DNA of 64,000 bases from an uncultured Tenacibaculum sp. (GTDB lineage Bacteria; Bacteroidota; Bacteroidia; Flavobacteriales; Flavobacteriaceae), in NCBI RefSeq assembly GCF_947498805.1, contig NZ_CANMLT010000002.1, positions 372,001 to 436,000 of the forward strand, given 5' to 3'. Position numbers and translations under genes: made by a program. A model generated the notes under the pieces. It saw only the letters and a list, made by a program, of their open reading frames with translations, searched no databases and was not told the DNA's origin. Below, piece by piece: positions 1-9,951 of the stretch; position 1 is the stretch's first letter; each line of letters opens with the position of its first letter.

Positions 1-405
1 TGCTGGTCCTACTGCAAACAACATATCATTGGTTTTCATTAACTCAACCATTTTACGCTGATTGGCCGTTTGTGCTTTGATTAATTTACCGTTAATACCA
101 TGTACTAAAACATCATCCCCTTTTCCTGCTTTACGCATTTCTTCTTCCTTACCTGTTGATGTTAAAATACGCTCAATACTATTTTCGTCTAGTTTATTAT
201 ATCTATTGAAGTATTTGATAAGCATTTCTAAACGCTTCTCAAACTCATCTAAAATTTCTGCTTCTCCGTAAGCTTTTAATTTATTTCCTCTAGCAACAAT
301 TTTTATTTTTGGGAAGTAATTTTTTAATTGTGTTATTGTGCTGTTTTGTGCTCCAAAGAAATCATTTGGATTAATTTCTGTTAACTCAATAATACGTTCG
401 TTCAA
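1..405 (-). CDS. phoH: PhoH family ATPase, N-terminal part (cut by window edge)
   Basis: The minus strand is open from about 405 to the left edge and encodes the first 135 residues of a PhoH-like protein. Visible parts are the N-terminal domain with a PKIKIVARGN segment typical of the family, then TANQRKMVELM and AVGPA, where the Walker A loop (GPAGTGKT) begins; the rest lies outside the window. PhoH proteins are cytoplasmic P-loop NTPases linked to RNA metabolism. No ATG is available in frame near the expected N-terminus; the best start is a TTG at 405-403 giving MNERIIELTEI. It is transcribed divergently from the gene at 523. Confidence 0.85.
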   Translation of the reverse strand, partial: MNERIIELTEINPNDFFGAQNSTITQLKNYFPKIKIVARGNKLKAYGEAEILDEFEKRLEMLIKYFNRYNKLDENSIERILTSTGKEEEMRKAGKGDDVLVHGINGKLIKAQTANQRKMVELMKTNDMLFAVGPA

Positions 406-522
406 ATTGATAAAAAATTTTAAGGTTAATATGCCTAAATTAACGAATATTTTCTTTGAATTATGTAGCTTTGTCTAAAATTTTAGCACAGTTTTTCACA
501 AATTAATTAACAAACACTTTTA

Positions 523-1386
523 ATGTCTCTAATTACTTTAACTACTGATTTTGGCTTGAAAGACCATTTTGTGGGCGCAGTAAAAGGAGCTATTTACTCG
601 GAATTACCTGATGCTAAAATAGTTGACATAACGCATCTCATATCTCCTTTTAATATTACAGAAACGGCATATATCTTAAAAAATGCCTATAAAAGCTTTC
701 CAGAAGGAACTATTCACATTATTGGAGTAGACTCTGAATTGAGTAGTGAAAACAAACATATTGCTTTAGAATTAGATGGTCACTACTTTATTTGTCCTGA
801 TAATGGGCTCATTTCAATGATTGCTTCGGAAGTAAATCCGACAAAAATTGTTGAAATTAATATTCATGATTATGTAGATAGTAGTTTTCCTGTGTTAGAT
901 GTTTTTGTACAGGTTGCTTCTCACATTGCCAGAGGAGGTAGCTTAAATATTATTGGTAAAGAAATTCAGAGTTATAAAAAGATTATTGAAATTCAACCTA
1001 AAATAAACCAGGACCAAACCGTTATTGTTGGAGGAGTTATTTATATTGATAACTATGGAAATGTAATTACCAACATTACTAAAAAGCTATTTAGCACTAT
1101 TGGAAAAGGCAGAAACTATAGTATTAGAGCTGGTAGATATGAATTTAAGAAAATTGTAAATCAGTATAATGAAATTGTTGACTTTAGCGTACCTACAGAA
1201 CAACGTATGTATGATGGTAACAAGTTAGCATTGTTTAATTCTGCAGGGTATTTAGAAATTGCCATTTATAGAAGTAACTTAAATACTGTTGGAGGAGCTT
1301 CTACGCTATTAGGTCTTAAATATAGAGACTCTATAGCTATTGAATTTGAAAACGTTGTAAAGCCAGAATTTACGACCGTAACCTAA
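523..1386 (+). CDS. SAM hydroxide adenosyltransferase (DUF62 family)
   Basis: The 287-aa product matches the S-adenosyl-L-methionine hydroxide adenosyltransferase (duf62) family in length and layout. These enzymes hydrolyse SAM to adenosine and methionine and are relatives of fluorinase/chlorinase. The N-terminus LTTDFGLKDHFVGAVKG carries the conserved TTDFG..D motif, followed by DITH near residue 37 and an ICPDNGL segment near residue 90. The C-terminal domain starts around residue 170 with IYIDNYGNVITNI, the usual substrate-site strand. It is cytosolic and heads a tight rightward run into the gldFG region (next gene 6 nt downstream). The physiological role of the family is not settled. Confidence 0.9.
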   Translation: MSLITLTTDFGLKDHFVGAVKGAIYSELPDAKIVDITHLISPFNITETAYILKNAYKSFPEGTIHIIGVDSELSSENKHIALELDGHYFICPDNGLISMIASEVNPTKIVEINIHDYVDSSFPVLDVFVQVASHIARGGSLNIIGKEIQSYKKIIEIQPKINQDQTVIVGGVIYIDNYGNVITNITKKLFSTIGKGRNYSIRAGRYEFKKIVNQYNEIVDFSVPTEQRMYDGNKLALFNSAGYLEIAIYRSNLNTVGGASTLLGLKYRDSIAIEFENVVKPEFTTVT

Positions 1387-1392
1387 TTTTTT

Positions 1393-1689
1393 ATGTTTGT
1401 ACGTATTGTAAAACTTAGTTTCGATCCTACAAAAATTGAAACTTTCTTAAATAATTTTGAAAATCAGAAACAACATATACGAAACTTTCCTGGGTGTCGT
1501 TTATTAGAGTTGTATAGAGATAAAACTAATACCAATGTGTTTTTTACCTATAGCTATTGGGAATCTGAACAAGATTTAGAAAACTATAGAAACTCTGAAC
1601 TATTCAAAGGTATTTGGGCAAACACAAAAATATACTTTAATGATAAACCAGAAGCTTGGAGTGTAGATAAGTTACAATCTCTAAAATAA
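1393..1689 (+). CDS. Antibiotic biosynthesis monooxygenase (ABM)-like small protein
   Basis: This 98-aa protein has the ferredoxin-like ABM fold signature: an N-terminal strand MFVRIVKLSF, a central FPGCRLLELYRD strand, TYSYWESEQDLENYRNSELF, and a C-terminal strand. Members include small cofactor-free oxygenases, haem-degrading enzymes and many proteins of unknown role. Spacing of 6 nt on both sides suggests cotranscription with the SAM hydrolase and the RDD gene. No substrate can be inferred. Confidence 0.8.
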   Translation: MFVRIVKLSFDPTKIETFLNNFENQKQHIRNFPGCRLLELYRDKTNTNVFFTYSYWESEQDLENYRNSELFKGIWANTKIYFNDKPEAWSVDKLQSLK

Positions 1690-1695
1690 GAAACT

Positions 1696-2127
1696 ATGAT
1701 GTATAATACCAAACCTAATATAGGAAATAGATTCGTTGCTGGATTAGTAGACTATATACTTATTTATGGTTTTTTCTTTATGTATGTATATTATGTAGGT
1801 TCTCCTAATGATGAAGGTGGCTATACCGTTAGCGGAGTGCTTGCTTTGGTTCCTATCTTGTTTTGGGGAATTATAACTGTTGGAATGGAGCAACTATTTG
1901 GAGCTACTATTGGTAATTTATTAGTAGGGTTAAAACCAATTTCTTTGATAAAAGATGAAAAAATAACGTTTTTACAATCCTTAAAAAGACATTTGTTAGA
2001 TCCTATTGATATGTTTTTATTTGGTTTAATAGGATACATTACAATAAAAAATACTGAAAAAAATCAGAGATTAGGAGATATCTGGGCAAATACAATTGTT
2101 ATTAATATTTCTAATCAAAAAAACTAA
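1696..2127 (+). CDS. RDD family membrane protein
   Basis: The 143-aa protein begins with an N-R-F-V-A-G-L-V-D-Y segment matching the RDD signature (Arg...Asp in the first helix) and has three hydrophobic stretches at about residues 16-34, 46-64 and 108-122. The C-terminal part contains NQRLGDIWANTIVI, the usual end of RDD domains. RDD proteins are small inner-membrane proteins, some implicated in ion transport. It sits 8 nt before gldF in the same run of genes. Function is inferred only at family level. Confidence 0.8.
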   Translation: MMYNTKPNIGNRFVAGLVDYILIYGFFFMYVYYVGSPNDEGGYTVSGVLALVPILFWGIITVGMEQLFGATIGNLLVGLKPISLIKDEKITFLQSLKRHLLDPIDMFLFGLIGYITIKNTEKNQRLGDIWANTIVINISNQKN

Positions 2128-2135
2128 AAATTATA

Positions 2136-2852
2136 ATGCTCCCAATATTAAAAAAAGAATTTAACTCATTTTTTGCTTCACCCATAGCCTATTTGGTTAT
2201 CGGAGTCTTTTTACTCGTAAACGGGCTTTTTCTATGGGTGTTAAAAGATGACTTTAATATTTTAAATGCAGGCTTTGCCGATTTGAATTCGTTTTTCTTT
2301 TTGGCTCCTTGGCTACTATTGTTCTTAATACCTGCTATAACCATGAAAAGTTTTGCAGATGAGTTTAATAGTGGAACCATAGAAACCTTAAAAACAAGTC
2401 CTATTACCAACTGGCAAATTGTATTAGGTAAGTTTTTTGCGGCCTTGTTATTAGTAATCATTGCCATAGTACCTACCCTAACTTATGTATATACTGTATA
2501 CCAGTTAGGTAATCCTATTGGAAATATTGATGCAGGTAGCACTATGGGTTCTTATATTGGTTTATTATTCTTGGTAGCCACTTACACCTCAGTAGGATTA
2601 TTTACCTCTACCCTATCAAACAATCAGATTGTAGCTTTTATACTAAGTATTTTTATCACCTTTTGTTTGTTCTACGGGTTTGACGCATTGGGAAATTTAT
2701 CAAGTTCTGGTTATACCATTAAGCAATTTGGAATCAATGAACACTTTAAAAGTATTTCTCGTGGGGTTATTGACACACGAGATATTATTTACTTTTTAAG
2801 TGTTACATTTTTCTTTTTATTCATTACTAAAACCAAACTAACTCATGAATAA
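2136..2852 (+). CDS. gldF: Gliding motility ABC transporter permease GldF
   Basis: This 238-aa membrane protein has about six hydrophobic segments and the start LKKEFNSFFASPIAYLVIGVFL that typifies GldF, the ABC-2 type permease needed for gliding in Flavobacterium. The conserved SFADEFNSGTIETLKTSP segment (residues 70-88) is the ABC-2 permease coupling region. It overlaps gldG by 8 nt. The ATPase partner gldA is not in this window, as is usual. Confidence 0.93.
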   Translation: MLPILKKEFNSFFASPIAYLVIGVFLLVNGLFLWVLKDDFNILNAGFADLNSFFFLAPWLLLFLIPAITMKSFADEFNSGTIETLKTSPITNWQIVLGKFFAALLLVIIAIVPTLTYVYTVYQLGNPIGNIDAGSTMGSYIGLLFLVATYTSVGLFTSTLSNNQIVAFILSIFITFCLFYGFDALGNLSSSGYTIKQFGINEHFKSISRGVIDTRDIIYFLSVTFFFLFITKTKLTHE

Positions 2853-4488
2853 AAGTATACAACATATCATGTTGGTTTTAGTTGGGATCATAGTTTTAAA
2901 CATTGTATCCAAAAACATATACCAACGTTTTGATTTAACCCAAGATCAACGATATACCTTATCTAATACTACCTTAAACATATTAGATCAATTAGATGAT
3001 TTAGTAATCATCAATGTATATTTAGAAGGAGAATTTCCTTCTGAGTTTCAGCGATTACAAGTAGAAACTCGTCAGTATTTAGAAGAGTTACAAGCCGAAA
3101 ATTCAAATATTCGTTTTCAATTTATCAATCCAGATAAAATTCGTGAACGTTTGATTAAAAAAGGAATGTTACCTAGTCAACTTACTGTTGAAGAAGATGG
3201 AAAACTTTCCAATGCAATTATTTTTCCTTGGGCAGAAATCGAATATGCTAATAAAACGGAAATTCTTTCATTATTGCCTAATACCAATGCTAAAACACAA
3301 GAACAACAATTACAACAAGCTATTGAAAAACTTGAGTATTCATTTAGTAACGGAATTCAAAAAGTTACTAGAGAAAATAAACCAACCATAGCTGTATTAT
3401 CAGGAAATGGTGAATTGGATGATATTTATTTATATAGTTTCTTAAAAGAACTTGGTAAAAAATACCGTTTAGCTAAGTTTACTTTAGATAGTGTAGCCAC
3501 AAATCCGCAAAAGACTACAACTGACTTAAGAAAATACGATTTAGCCATCATTTCAAAACCAACTGAACGTTTTACTTCTGAAGAAAAATTAACTATAGAT
3601 CAGTTTATTACCAATGGAGGTAAAAGTTTATGGATGATTGATAATAATTATGCCGATACAGATAGTTTATATAATCAAGGAAAAATGTTAGCTTTTCCTC
3701 GTGATTTAAACTTAACTGACTTGTTGTTTAGTTATGGTGTTCGTATTAACAATAAGTTGGTACAAGATTTATACTCAGCTAAAATTCCTTTAGCCACTGG
3801 TAATCTTGGAAATCAAGCACAATTCCAACATCTAAATTGGTTTTACCATCCATTGGCAAATGGAAACCCAAACCATCCTATTACCAAGAATATTCCTCCA
3901 GTGCGTTTTCGTTTTACAACGCAAATAGATACTTTAAAAAACGACATTAAGAAAACTCCTTTATATCTTAGTTCTGTATTAACTAAAAAAGTAGGAACGC
4001 CTAGTATCATACAATTACAAAGTATTGCAAATGAACCTAGAGAGAATGAATACAAAGGTGGTCCACAGTTATTTGCAGTGCTCCTAGAAGGTACTTTTTC
4101 TTCTGCATACAAAAACAGAATAAAACCTTTTAATTATAAGGGTTTCAAAGAAACATCACCTGAAAACAAAATGGTGGTAATTGCAGATGGAGATGTTGCT
4201 AAAAATCAAATTTTAAAGGGAAAACCTCATGATTTATCTAGAGATAAATGGACTGGTGAGGAGTTTGGTAATAAAGAATTCTTGATAAATACAGTAGACT
4301 ATTTACTAGATGATACTGGCTTAATAGAATTGAGAAACAAAACAATACAGTTAAACCTATTAGATAAACAACAAGCTTTTAATGAAAAAGGATTCTGGCA
4401 ATTCTTTAATATTATTGTTCCTTTAGTAATTTTAGGACTGTTTGGATTTGTATTCAACTATCTTAGAAAGAAAAAGTATACTAAATAG
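2845..4488 (+). CDS. gldG: Gliding motility ABC transporter substrate-binding protein GldG
   Basis: The 547-aa product has an N-terminal membrane anchor (about residues 9-22), a long periplasmic part with RFDLTQDQRYTLS, typical of GldG, and a C-terminal transmembrane helix (about 520-540) followed by a Lys-rich end. It is the GldG component that pairs with GldA and GldF. The start codon overlaps the end of gldF, so the two are translationally coupled. The stop overlaps the 3' end of the convergent gene by 8 nt. Confidence 0.93.
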   Translation: MNKSIQHIMLVLVGIIVLNIVSKNIYQRFDLTQDQRYTLSNTTLNILDQLDDLVIINVYLEGEFPSEFQRLQVETRQYLEELQAENSNIRFQFINPDKIRERLIKKGMLPSQLTVEEDGKLSNAIIFPWAEIEYANKTEILSLLPNTNAKTQEQQLQQAIEKLEYSFSNGIQKVTRENKPTIAVLSGNGELDDIYLYSFLKELGKKYRLAKFTLDSVATNPQKTTTDLRKYDLAIISKPTERFTSEEKLTIDQFITNGGKSLWMIDNNYADTDSLYNQGKMLAFPRDLNLTDLLFSYGVRINNKLVQDLYSAKIPLATGNLGNQAQFQHLNWFYHPLANGNPNHPITKNIPPVRFRFTTQIDTLKNDIKKTPLYLSSVLTKKVGTPSIIQLQSIANEPRENEYKGGPQLFAVLLEGTFSSAYKNRIKPFNYKGFKETSPENKMVVIADGDVAKNQILKGKPHDLSRDKWTGEEFGNKEFLINTVDYLLDDTGLIELRNKTIQLNLLDKQQAFNEKGFWQFFNIIVPLVILGLFGFVFNYLRKKKYTK

Positions 4489-5242
4489 TCAATAAATCTC
4501 GATGAATAAATTGATAATCTAGTTTTTGTATCAATTTATCAGAATTAATAACTTTATATTTCAATGCTAAAGAATCATCAAAAATTGGTGGTTCTTTTTC
4601 TATACTCAATCGAGCGTTTATATAAAAAGCTTCTCTTGTTGGGTGATGATCTACACAAGCATTAAATGTTTCTCCCCAGATATTCTTTTTTATTATTCCA
4701 GTAATAATGGCAATACAATCATCTTGATGAATCATATTCACAAAACCTTTAGGATGTGGTATCTTTCTATTAGAAAACCAATTCCCAGGATGCCTATCAT
4801 ACCCCAATAAACCCGCAAAACGAATTACTGTAGTTGCAAACTTTGTTGAATTCTGAAAAACCTTTTCGATCATTCCTAAAGGAGTACTTTCATCGGCGTC
4901 CTCCTCATATACTTCTCTATTTAAACTTGGATATACGGAAGTAGAACTGATAAACAAAACATTCTTTATTCTTGAGCCTTCAATCTCTTTTACCAAATTT
5001 TTAAAAGCATCTATATCTTTAGAAGTAATAGCTACCACCAATGTATCTACTTTCAAAAAGTCTTTAAAATTTGTCTCTTCAGAAGAAATATCAATTACAT
5101 GTGCTTTTATACCATTCTCCTCTAACCAACTTACTTTTTCAATACTGGTAGTTGATCCCTTAACTTGAAACCCTTCCTCTAACAAATGTTTGGCTAAAGG
5201 AAAACCTAGCCATCCACAACCTAAAATACTAACATCCTTCAT
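4481..5242 (-). CDS. NAD(P)-binding epimerase/SDR-like protein
   Basis: A protein of about 253 aa with the nucleotide-binding signature ILGCGWLGFPLAKHL at the N-terminus and SSTSVYP near residue 100, resembling the YeeZ-like extended SDR/epimerase group. The Tyr of the usual YxxxK pair cannot be placed with confidence, so catalytic activity is uncertain. I take the ATG at 5242 rather than the GTG one codon upstream, because MKDVSILGCG is the natural N-terminus. It overlaps the 3' end of the aquaporin gene by 14 nt and is probably cotranscribed with it. Confidence 0.8.
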   Translation of the reverse strand: MKDVSILGCGWLGFPLAKHLLEEGFQVKGSTTSIEKVSWLEENGIKAHVIDISSEETNFKDFLKVDTLVVAITSKDIDAFKNLVKEIEGSRIKNVLFISSTSVYPSLNREVYEEDADESTPLGMIEKVFQNSTKFATTVIRFAGLLGYDRHPGNWFSNRKIPHPKGFVNMIHQDDCIAIITGIIKKNIWGETFNACVDHHPTREAFYINARLSIEKEPPIFDDSLALKYKVINSDKLIQKLDYQFIHRDLLTI

Positions 5243-5894
5243 CACAACAATTATCGTCTTTTACTAATTTACAAGAAATCACCGCCAACAAGGCTCCTAA
5301 GATAGGTGCTAATATATACAACCATAAATGCTCTAAATGACCAGAAACAATTGCTGGTGCAATAGAACGAGCAGGATTCATTGAGGCTTTTGTCATAGGT
5401 CCCGCAAACATCGCCTCTAACAACACCACTCCACCAATGGCAATTCCAGCCATAACTCCTACTTCTTTACTTCCTGTAGATACGTTAATAATTACCAACA
5501 TTAAAAAGAACGTTAATAATAATTCAAATATAAAGGCTCTCCAAGGAACTATAGAAGGGATAGTAGCTCCATAAAATTCACTTTCTGGAAACAATACCCA
5601 TAACATAACACTTCCTAATAAAGCACCTAATAATTGCGCAATGATATATTTTGGAACTTCTTTCCAAGAAAACTTCTTGGCATATGCAAATGATATCGTA
5701 ACGGCCGGATTAAAATGTGCTCCGGATATTTCACCAAAAGCATAAATCATTGCCATTACAATTAATCCCCAAGTAATTGCTACTCCAATATGCGTTAAAT
5801 CCGCTCCATTCGTTACTTCATTGACCACCATAGCACCTGTACCACAAAAGATTAGCGCAAAAGTCCCTATAAATTCAGAAATATATTTTTTCAT
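5229..5894 (-). CDS. Aquaporin / MIP family channel
   Basis: The 221-aa polytopic membrane protein carries both NPA boxes of the major intrinsic protein family: HFNPAVT near residue 60 and MNPARS near residue 172. The second box reads NPARS as in aquaporin-Z-type water channels. Six hydrophobic segments are visible. The C-terminus ends in a Cys-rich DDNCCDEGC, which is unusual. Water versus glycerol selectivity cannot be decided by eye, though the short length favours the AqpZ side. Confidence 0.9.
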   Translation of the reverse strand: MKKYISEFIGTFALIFCGTGAMVVNEVTNGADLTHIGVAITWGLIVMAMIYAFGEISGAHFNPAVTISFAYAKKFSWKEVPKYIIAQLLGALLGSVMLWVLFPESEFYGATIPSIVPWRAFIFELLLTFFLMLVIINVSTGSKEVGVMAGIAIGGVVLLEAMFAGPMTKASMNPARSIAPAIVSGHLEHLWLYILAPILGALLAVISCKLVKDDNCCDEGC

Positions 5895-6003
5895 ACCTGC
5901 AAATATCCGTTAAAAAAGAAAACATCATTTTAAGTTTTCGTTAACATTAATCGATAATATTCATCGTAATTTTATTCGGTAATTTTAAAACAAACCAATC
6001 ATC

Positions 6004-6852
6004 ATGAAAAAATTATTGTTAAGTTTATTTGTGGTTGCTGTCTCTGCAAATATCAACGCACAGGTAAAAACTCCAGCTTCTAGTCCTGCTGCTAAATTAG
6101 AGCAAACTGTAGGTTTAACAGACGTTACTGTTGAATACTCTAGACCAGGTGTTAAAGGAAGAAAAATCTTTGGAGATTTAGTTCCTTTCGGAAAAGTTTG
6201 GAGAACTGGTGCAAACGCTAACACTAAGGTAACTTTTAGTGATAATGTTATGATTGATGGAAAAGAATTAAAAAAAGGAACTTATGCATTGTATACAAAG
6301 CCTAATGCTGGTTCTTGGGATGTTATTTTTTACTCAGACGCTAACAACTGGGGAACTCCTAGAGAATGGGATGAGTCAAAAGTAGCTTTAAGTACTACTG
6401 CTAAAGTACAACCTATGCCTATGAAAATTGAAACATTCACAATCTCAATTGATGACCTAAACAGTTCTTCTGCAATGTTAGGAATGTTATGGGAAAACGC
6501 ATATGTGGGTGTTAAATTCTCTACTCCTACTGACAAAGGTGTTGAAGCTAGTATTGAGAAAGTAATGAGCGGACCATCTGCAAATGACTATTACTCTGCT
6601 GCATCTTACTACTTTGATGAAGGAAAAGACATTAAAAAAGCTGTTAAATGGATGAACAAAGCAGTTGAATTAACAAAAGATCAACCTCGTTTTTGGTATT
6701 TACGTAAGCAATCTTTAATCTTAGCTAAAGCTGGAGATAAAAAAGGTGCTATCAAAGCAGCAAAAGCTTCTTTAGCTGGTGCTGAAAAAAGAGGTAATGC
6801 TGATTACGTAAAGATGAATAAAGAATCTTTAAAGGAATGGGGAGCTTTATAA
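6004..6852 (+). CDS. DUF2911 domain secreted protein with TPR-like C-terminus
   Basis: The 282-aa product has a signal peptide (MKKLLLSLFVVAVSANINAQ) and a DUF2911 domain (residues about 22-180) with the family's SRPGVKGRKIFGDLVPFGKVWRTGAN-type region and GTYALYT. The C-terminal 100 residues look like one or two TPR-like helical pairs (YYFDEGKDIKKAVKWMNKAV). The family is common in Bacteroidota and has no known function. A strong hairpin terminator follows, so it is probably monocistronic. Confidence 0.88.
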   Translation: MKKLLLSLFVVAVSANINAQVKTPASSPAAKLEQTVGLTDVTVEYSRPGVKGRKIFGDLVPFGKVWRTGANANTKVTFSDNVMIDGKELKKGTYALYTKPNAGSWDVIFYSDANNWGTPREWDESKVALSTTAKVQPMPMKIETFTISIDDLNSSSAMLGMLWENAYVGVKFSTPTDKGVEASIEKVMSGPSANDYYSAASYYFDEGKDIKKAVKWMNKAVELTKDQPRFWYLRKQSLILAKAGDKKGAIKAAKASLAGAEKRGNADYVKMNKESLKEWGAL

Positions 6853-6878
6853 AATATACACCTACTCCTTGTACAATT

Positions 6879-6906
6879 AACCTACACTATACAGTGTAGG
6901 TTTTTT
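6879..6906 (+). terminator. Rho-independent terminator after the DUF2911 gene
   Basis: A perfect 10-bp inverted repeat (AACCTACACT / AGTGTAGGTT) is followed by a run of T. Confidence 0.85.
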
Positions 6907-7016
6907 ATTTCATAACAATAAAGTTAACTTATTAAATTATAAGAAGTTTTTATATTAAAAAACTACGAATACCGTATTTTAAAATTAAATTCATTGTCTA
7001 ATCAATAAACTAAACA

Positions 7017-9305
7017 ATGAATTATTTACAGTCCCTCAAAAGGAAAACCCTTTTCAGTTTTCTTCTTTTCACTTTATGTTCAAACTTTATTTTTTCTCAA
7101 AACAATAACTACGACATTGGCGTTGGTATTTATGATGTAACAGGACAAATAGCCGAATCAAATTTCTTTGGCTATGGAGATCCATTTCATAGAAATGCAG
7201 GTATAAAAGATCGGCAATATGCACGTGCATATGTTATAAAAGACGGCAATGATAATTCTGTAGTTTTCGTTTCCATTGATAAAGGAGCTACTTTTCAATC
7301 AGTTAATTTAGCTGTAATGGAAAGATTACAACAATATTATGGCAACCTATACAATGACACCAACGTTATTATAAGTGCCACACATACCCATGTTTCTCCT
7401 GGAGGATACTCTCATTATGAGCTATACAATACTGCTACTGGTGGATATTACTCTGTAAACTTTAACATACTAGTTGATGGAATCTTTAAAGCTATTCAAC
7501 AAGCACATAACAATTTAGCTCCTGGTAGAATATATTATAACAAAGGTTCATTAACCAATGCAAGTATCAATAGATCTTTAGTCGCTTATAATTTAAATAC
7601 AGATGCTTCTGACTATCCAAGTATAGATGAGGAAATGACCATTCTAAAATTTATACAAGGATCCAATAATGAAGTTGGAATGATTTCTTGGTTTGGCGTG
7701 CATCCAACCAATCTTACTAAAAAATATAAATATTGTAGTGGTGACAATAAAGGCTATGCCTCTTTACAATTTGAACGTTTGAAACAATCAAGCTACGGAA
7801 AAGGAAACAATACATTTGTAGCTGCATTTGCAAACACAAACCCTGGTGATATGTCTCCGAATTTAAATCAGCCACATCCAAATGATATTCATACCGATGC
7901 TTCTGGACCAGGAAGTAACGAGGAAGAAAGTTCCGAAATTATAGGAAGTAGACAATACAATAAAGCATTAAGTCTATACAACTCCGCTTCAGAACAATTA
8001 TTTGGTTCTGTAAAAGCCGTTAGCAGATATAGTGATTTTTCTAATATTACCGTGGCGCCTAAATTTACAGATGGAAGCTACCAAACCACTTGTAAAGCGG
8101 CCTTAGGAATTTCTTTTAGAGCAGGTGCAGAGGACGGAAGAAGTGGAATTGGTCGTGAAGGAGAAACCCGATCCAACCCTACTTCAGGTTCGTCAAATGA
8201 TATATGTCATATGGAAAAACCAATTGATATCTTATTCAATTTGGGAGCAAATGATAGCAACCCAAGAACCCCAAAAATACTACCAACAAGTATTATGAAA
8301 ATTGGACAATTTGGCATTCTTGCTGCTCCCGGAGAGTTTACAGTGATGGCAGGTAGAAGAGCCAAAGCAACTGTTGCTGAAAACACAAATACAGGAATTC
8401 AACATTTAGTGTTTACGGGTTATTCAGATGCTTATGCAGGTTATGTTACTACCAGAGAAGAATATGCTTCACAACAATATGAAGGAGCTAGTACACATTT
8501 CGGTCCATGGACATTAGCCGCTTACAGACAGGAATTTGAAAGACTGGCTTCTGTTTTAGTAAATCCAAATGCTAACCCATGGCCAACAACTGCGCCTACT
8601 CCACCACAAAAAAGTTATATCGGTCTTGATAGAACGGTACATATCTTTTTTGATGATAAGCCATTATTCAAAAGTTTTGGTAGTGTGCATTCAGATACGA
8701 ACTCCTCTTATAATACAGGAGAAACAGCAGAAGTTGTTTTTTGGGGAGCGCACCCAAACAACGATACCAAAACAAATGATACTTATTTAAAAGTTCAAAA
8801 GAAAATAGGTAATCAATGGGTTACCAAATATGAAGATCGTGATTTCAATACCAAACTCATTTGGAAACGTAGTGGGGTTGCAAATTCAAAAGTTACTGTG
8901 CAATGGAAAATTAAAGCTAATACCGAAAGCGGATATTATCGTATTGTACATTCTGGAAAATGGAAAAATGGATGGAATGGAAGTATAAATCCATATACAG
9001 GAACAAGTAAAACGTTTTATGTAAATGGTACCGCAAGTAGAGCAAATGTTCAGCAAACAGAAAAAGCTATCTTAAGCGCCAATATATTCCCCAACCCTAA
9101 TAATGGTAGTTTTACATTTATTAATGACAGTAAATTAACTGGAAATTATATCATTAGCAATACACTAGGACAGATCGTACAAAAAGGAGTTATCTCTAAT
9201 AAACAATACAATGCATTGTATTTAAAAGGAAGCAATGGCGTATATCTTTTAAAAGTTACATACGCTAATCAAAGTACTTATACAGCTACTCTTATCAAAA
9301 AATAA
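7017..9305 (+). CDS. Secreted neutral/alkaline ceramidase with T9SS sorting domain
   Basis: The 762-aa product has a signal peptide (about 28 residues), a neutral/alkaline non-lysosomal ceramidase catalytic domain and a C-terminal type A T9SS sorting domain. Visible family motifs are SATHTHVSPGGYSHY (metal ligands), WFGVHPTN, and NTNPGDMSPN, whose Ser corresponds to the catalytic nucleophile. The last 75 residues (IFPNPNNGSF ... NGVYLLKVTY) match the sorting domain that sends proteins through the type IX system. The enzyme would cleave ceramide to sphingosine and fatty acid outside the cell or on its surface. It stands alone between terminators. Confidence 0.93.
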   Translation: MNYLQSLKRKTLFSFLLFTLCSNFIFSQNNNYDIGVGIYDVTGQIAESNFFGYGDPFHRNAGIKDRQYARAYVIKDGNDNSVVFVSIDKGATFQSVNLAVMERLQQYYGNLYNDTNVIISATHTHVSPGGYSHYELYNTATGGYYSVNFNILVDGIFKAIQQAHNNLAPGRIYYNKGSLTNASINRSLVAYNLNTDASDYPSIDEEMTILKFIQGSNNEVGMISWFGVHPTNLTKKYKYCSGDNKGYASLQFERLKQSSYGKGNNTFVAAFANTNPGDMSPNLNQPHPNDIHTDASGPGSNEEESSEIIGSRQYNKALSLYNSASEQLFGSVKAVSRYSDFSNITVAPKFTDGSYQTTCKAALGISFRAGAEDGRSGIGREGETRSNPTSGSSNDICHMEKPIDILFNLGANDSNPRTPKILPTSIMKIGQFGILAAPGEFTVMAGRRAKATVAENTNTGIQHLVFTGYSDAYAGYVTTREEYASQQYEGASTHFGPWTLAAYRQEFERLASVLVNPNANPWPTTAPTPPQKSYIGLDRTVHIFFDDKPLFKSFGSVHSDTNSSYNTGETAEVVFWGAHPNNDTKTNDTYLKVQKKIGNQWVTKYEDRDFNTKLIWKRSGVANSKVTVQWKIKANTESGYYRIVHSGKWKNGWNGSINPYTGTSKTFYVNGTASRANVQQTEKAILSANIFPNPNNGSFTFINDSKLTGNYIISNTLGQIVQKGVISNKQYNALYLKGSNGVYLLKVTYANQSTYTATLIKK

Positions 9306-9326
9306 GAAACTTATTTTCAACCGTTT

Positions 9327-9360
9327 AAAGAAGCTATATCATATAGCTTCTTTTCTTTTT
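9327..9360 (+). terminator. Rho-independent terminator after the ceramidase gene
   Basis: AAGAAGCTATAT / ATATAGCTTCTT hairpin followed by TTTTCTTTTT. Confidence 0.85.
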
Positions 9361-9424
9361 GTACCATTCCATATTTCAATTTTAGTCAATTTTATGTATC
9401 TTACTATAAACTAAGCAAGCAGTC

Positions 9425-9865
9425 ATGAAAATTAAGGGATTTATTGAAATCAACAAGCCAAAAGATGAAGTAGTAAAATATTTTGCAGATCCTTCTTATT
9501 TAGGAGAATATCAAGACGGTTTTGTTAAAAAGGAATTAATCAATGGTGAGCAAGGTCAAAATGGAGCCATATCTAAAATGTACTACAAACATGGTAAACA
9601 TGATATGGAACTAACTGAAACGATTACAAACAATCAATTACCAGATTTGTTTGAATCTCACTATCATCATAAGCACATGGATAACACTATGAAATGTTCA
9701 TTCATAGAAATTGACCCCAATAAAACCAAATATGAATACGAGTTTGAATACACTCGAATAAACTGGGTAATGCCTAAACTAATGGCAATTCTATTTCCAA
9801 GTGTTTATAAAAAACCAGCTCAAAAATGGATGCAACAATTCAAAGAATTCGTTGAGAAACAATAA
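9425..9865 (+). CDS. SRPBCC (START-like) family protein
   Basis: This 146-aa protein starts MKIKGFIEINKPKDEVVKYFADP, the helix-grip entry typical of polyketide-cyclase/SRPBCC proteins that bind hydrophobic ligands in a cavity. The strand order and C-terminal amphipathic helix (PAQKWMQQFKEFVEKQ) agree. It has no signal peptide. The ligand is unknown. It lies upstream of an AraC regulator with an 86-nt gap, so cotranscription is possible but not required. Confidence 0.78.
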   Translation: MKIKGFIEINKPKDEVVKYFADPSYLGEYQDGFVKKELINGEQGQNGAISKMYYKHGKHDMELTETITNNQLPDLFESHYHHKHMDNTMKCSFIEIDPNKTKYEYEFEYTRINWVMPKLMAILFPSVYKKPAQKWMQQFKEFVEKQ

Positions 9866-9951
9866 CACATTACTTATAAAATACTTCAACAATCTGGCTA
9901 TCTTTTCATAGATTGCAATGTAAAACATCATTGATATTATCAATTCACTAA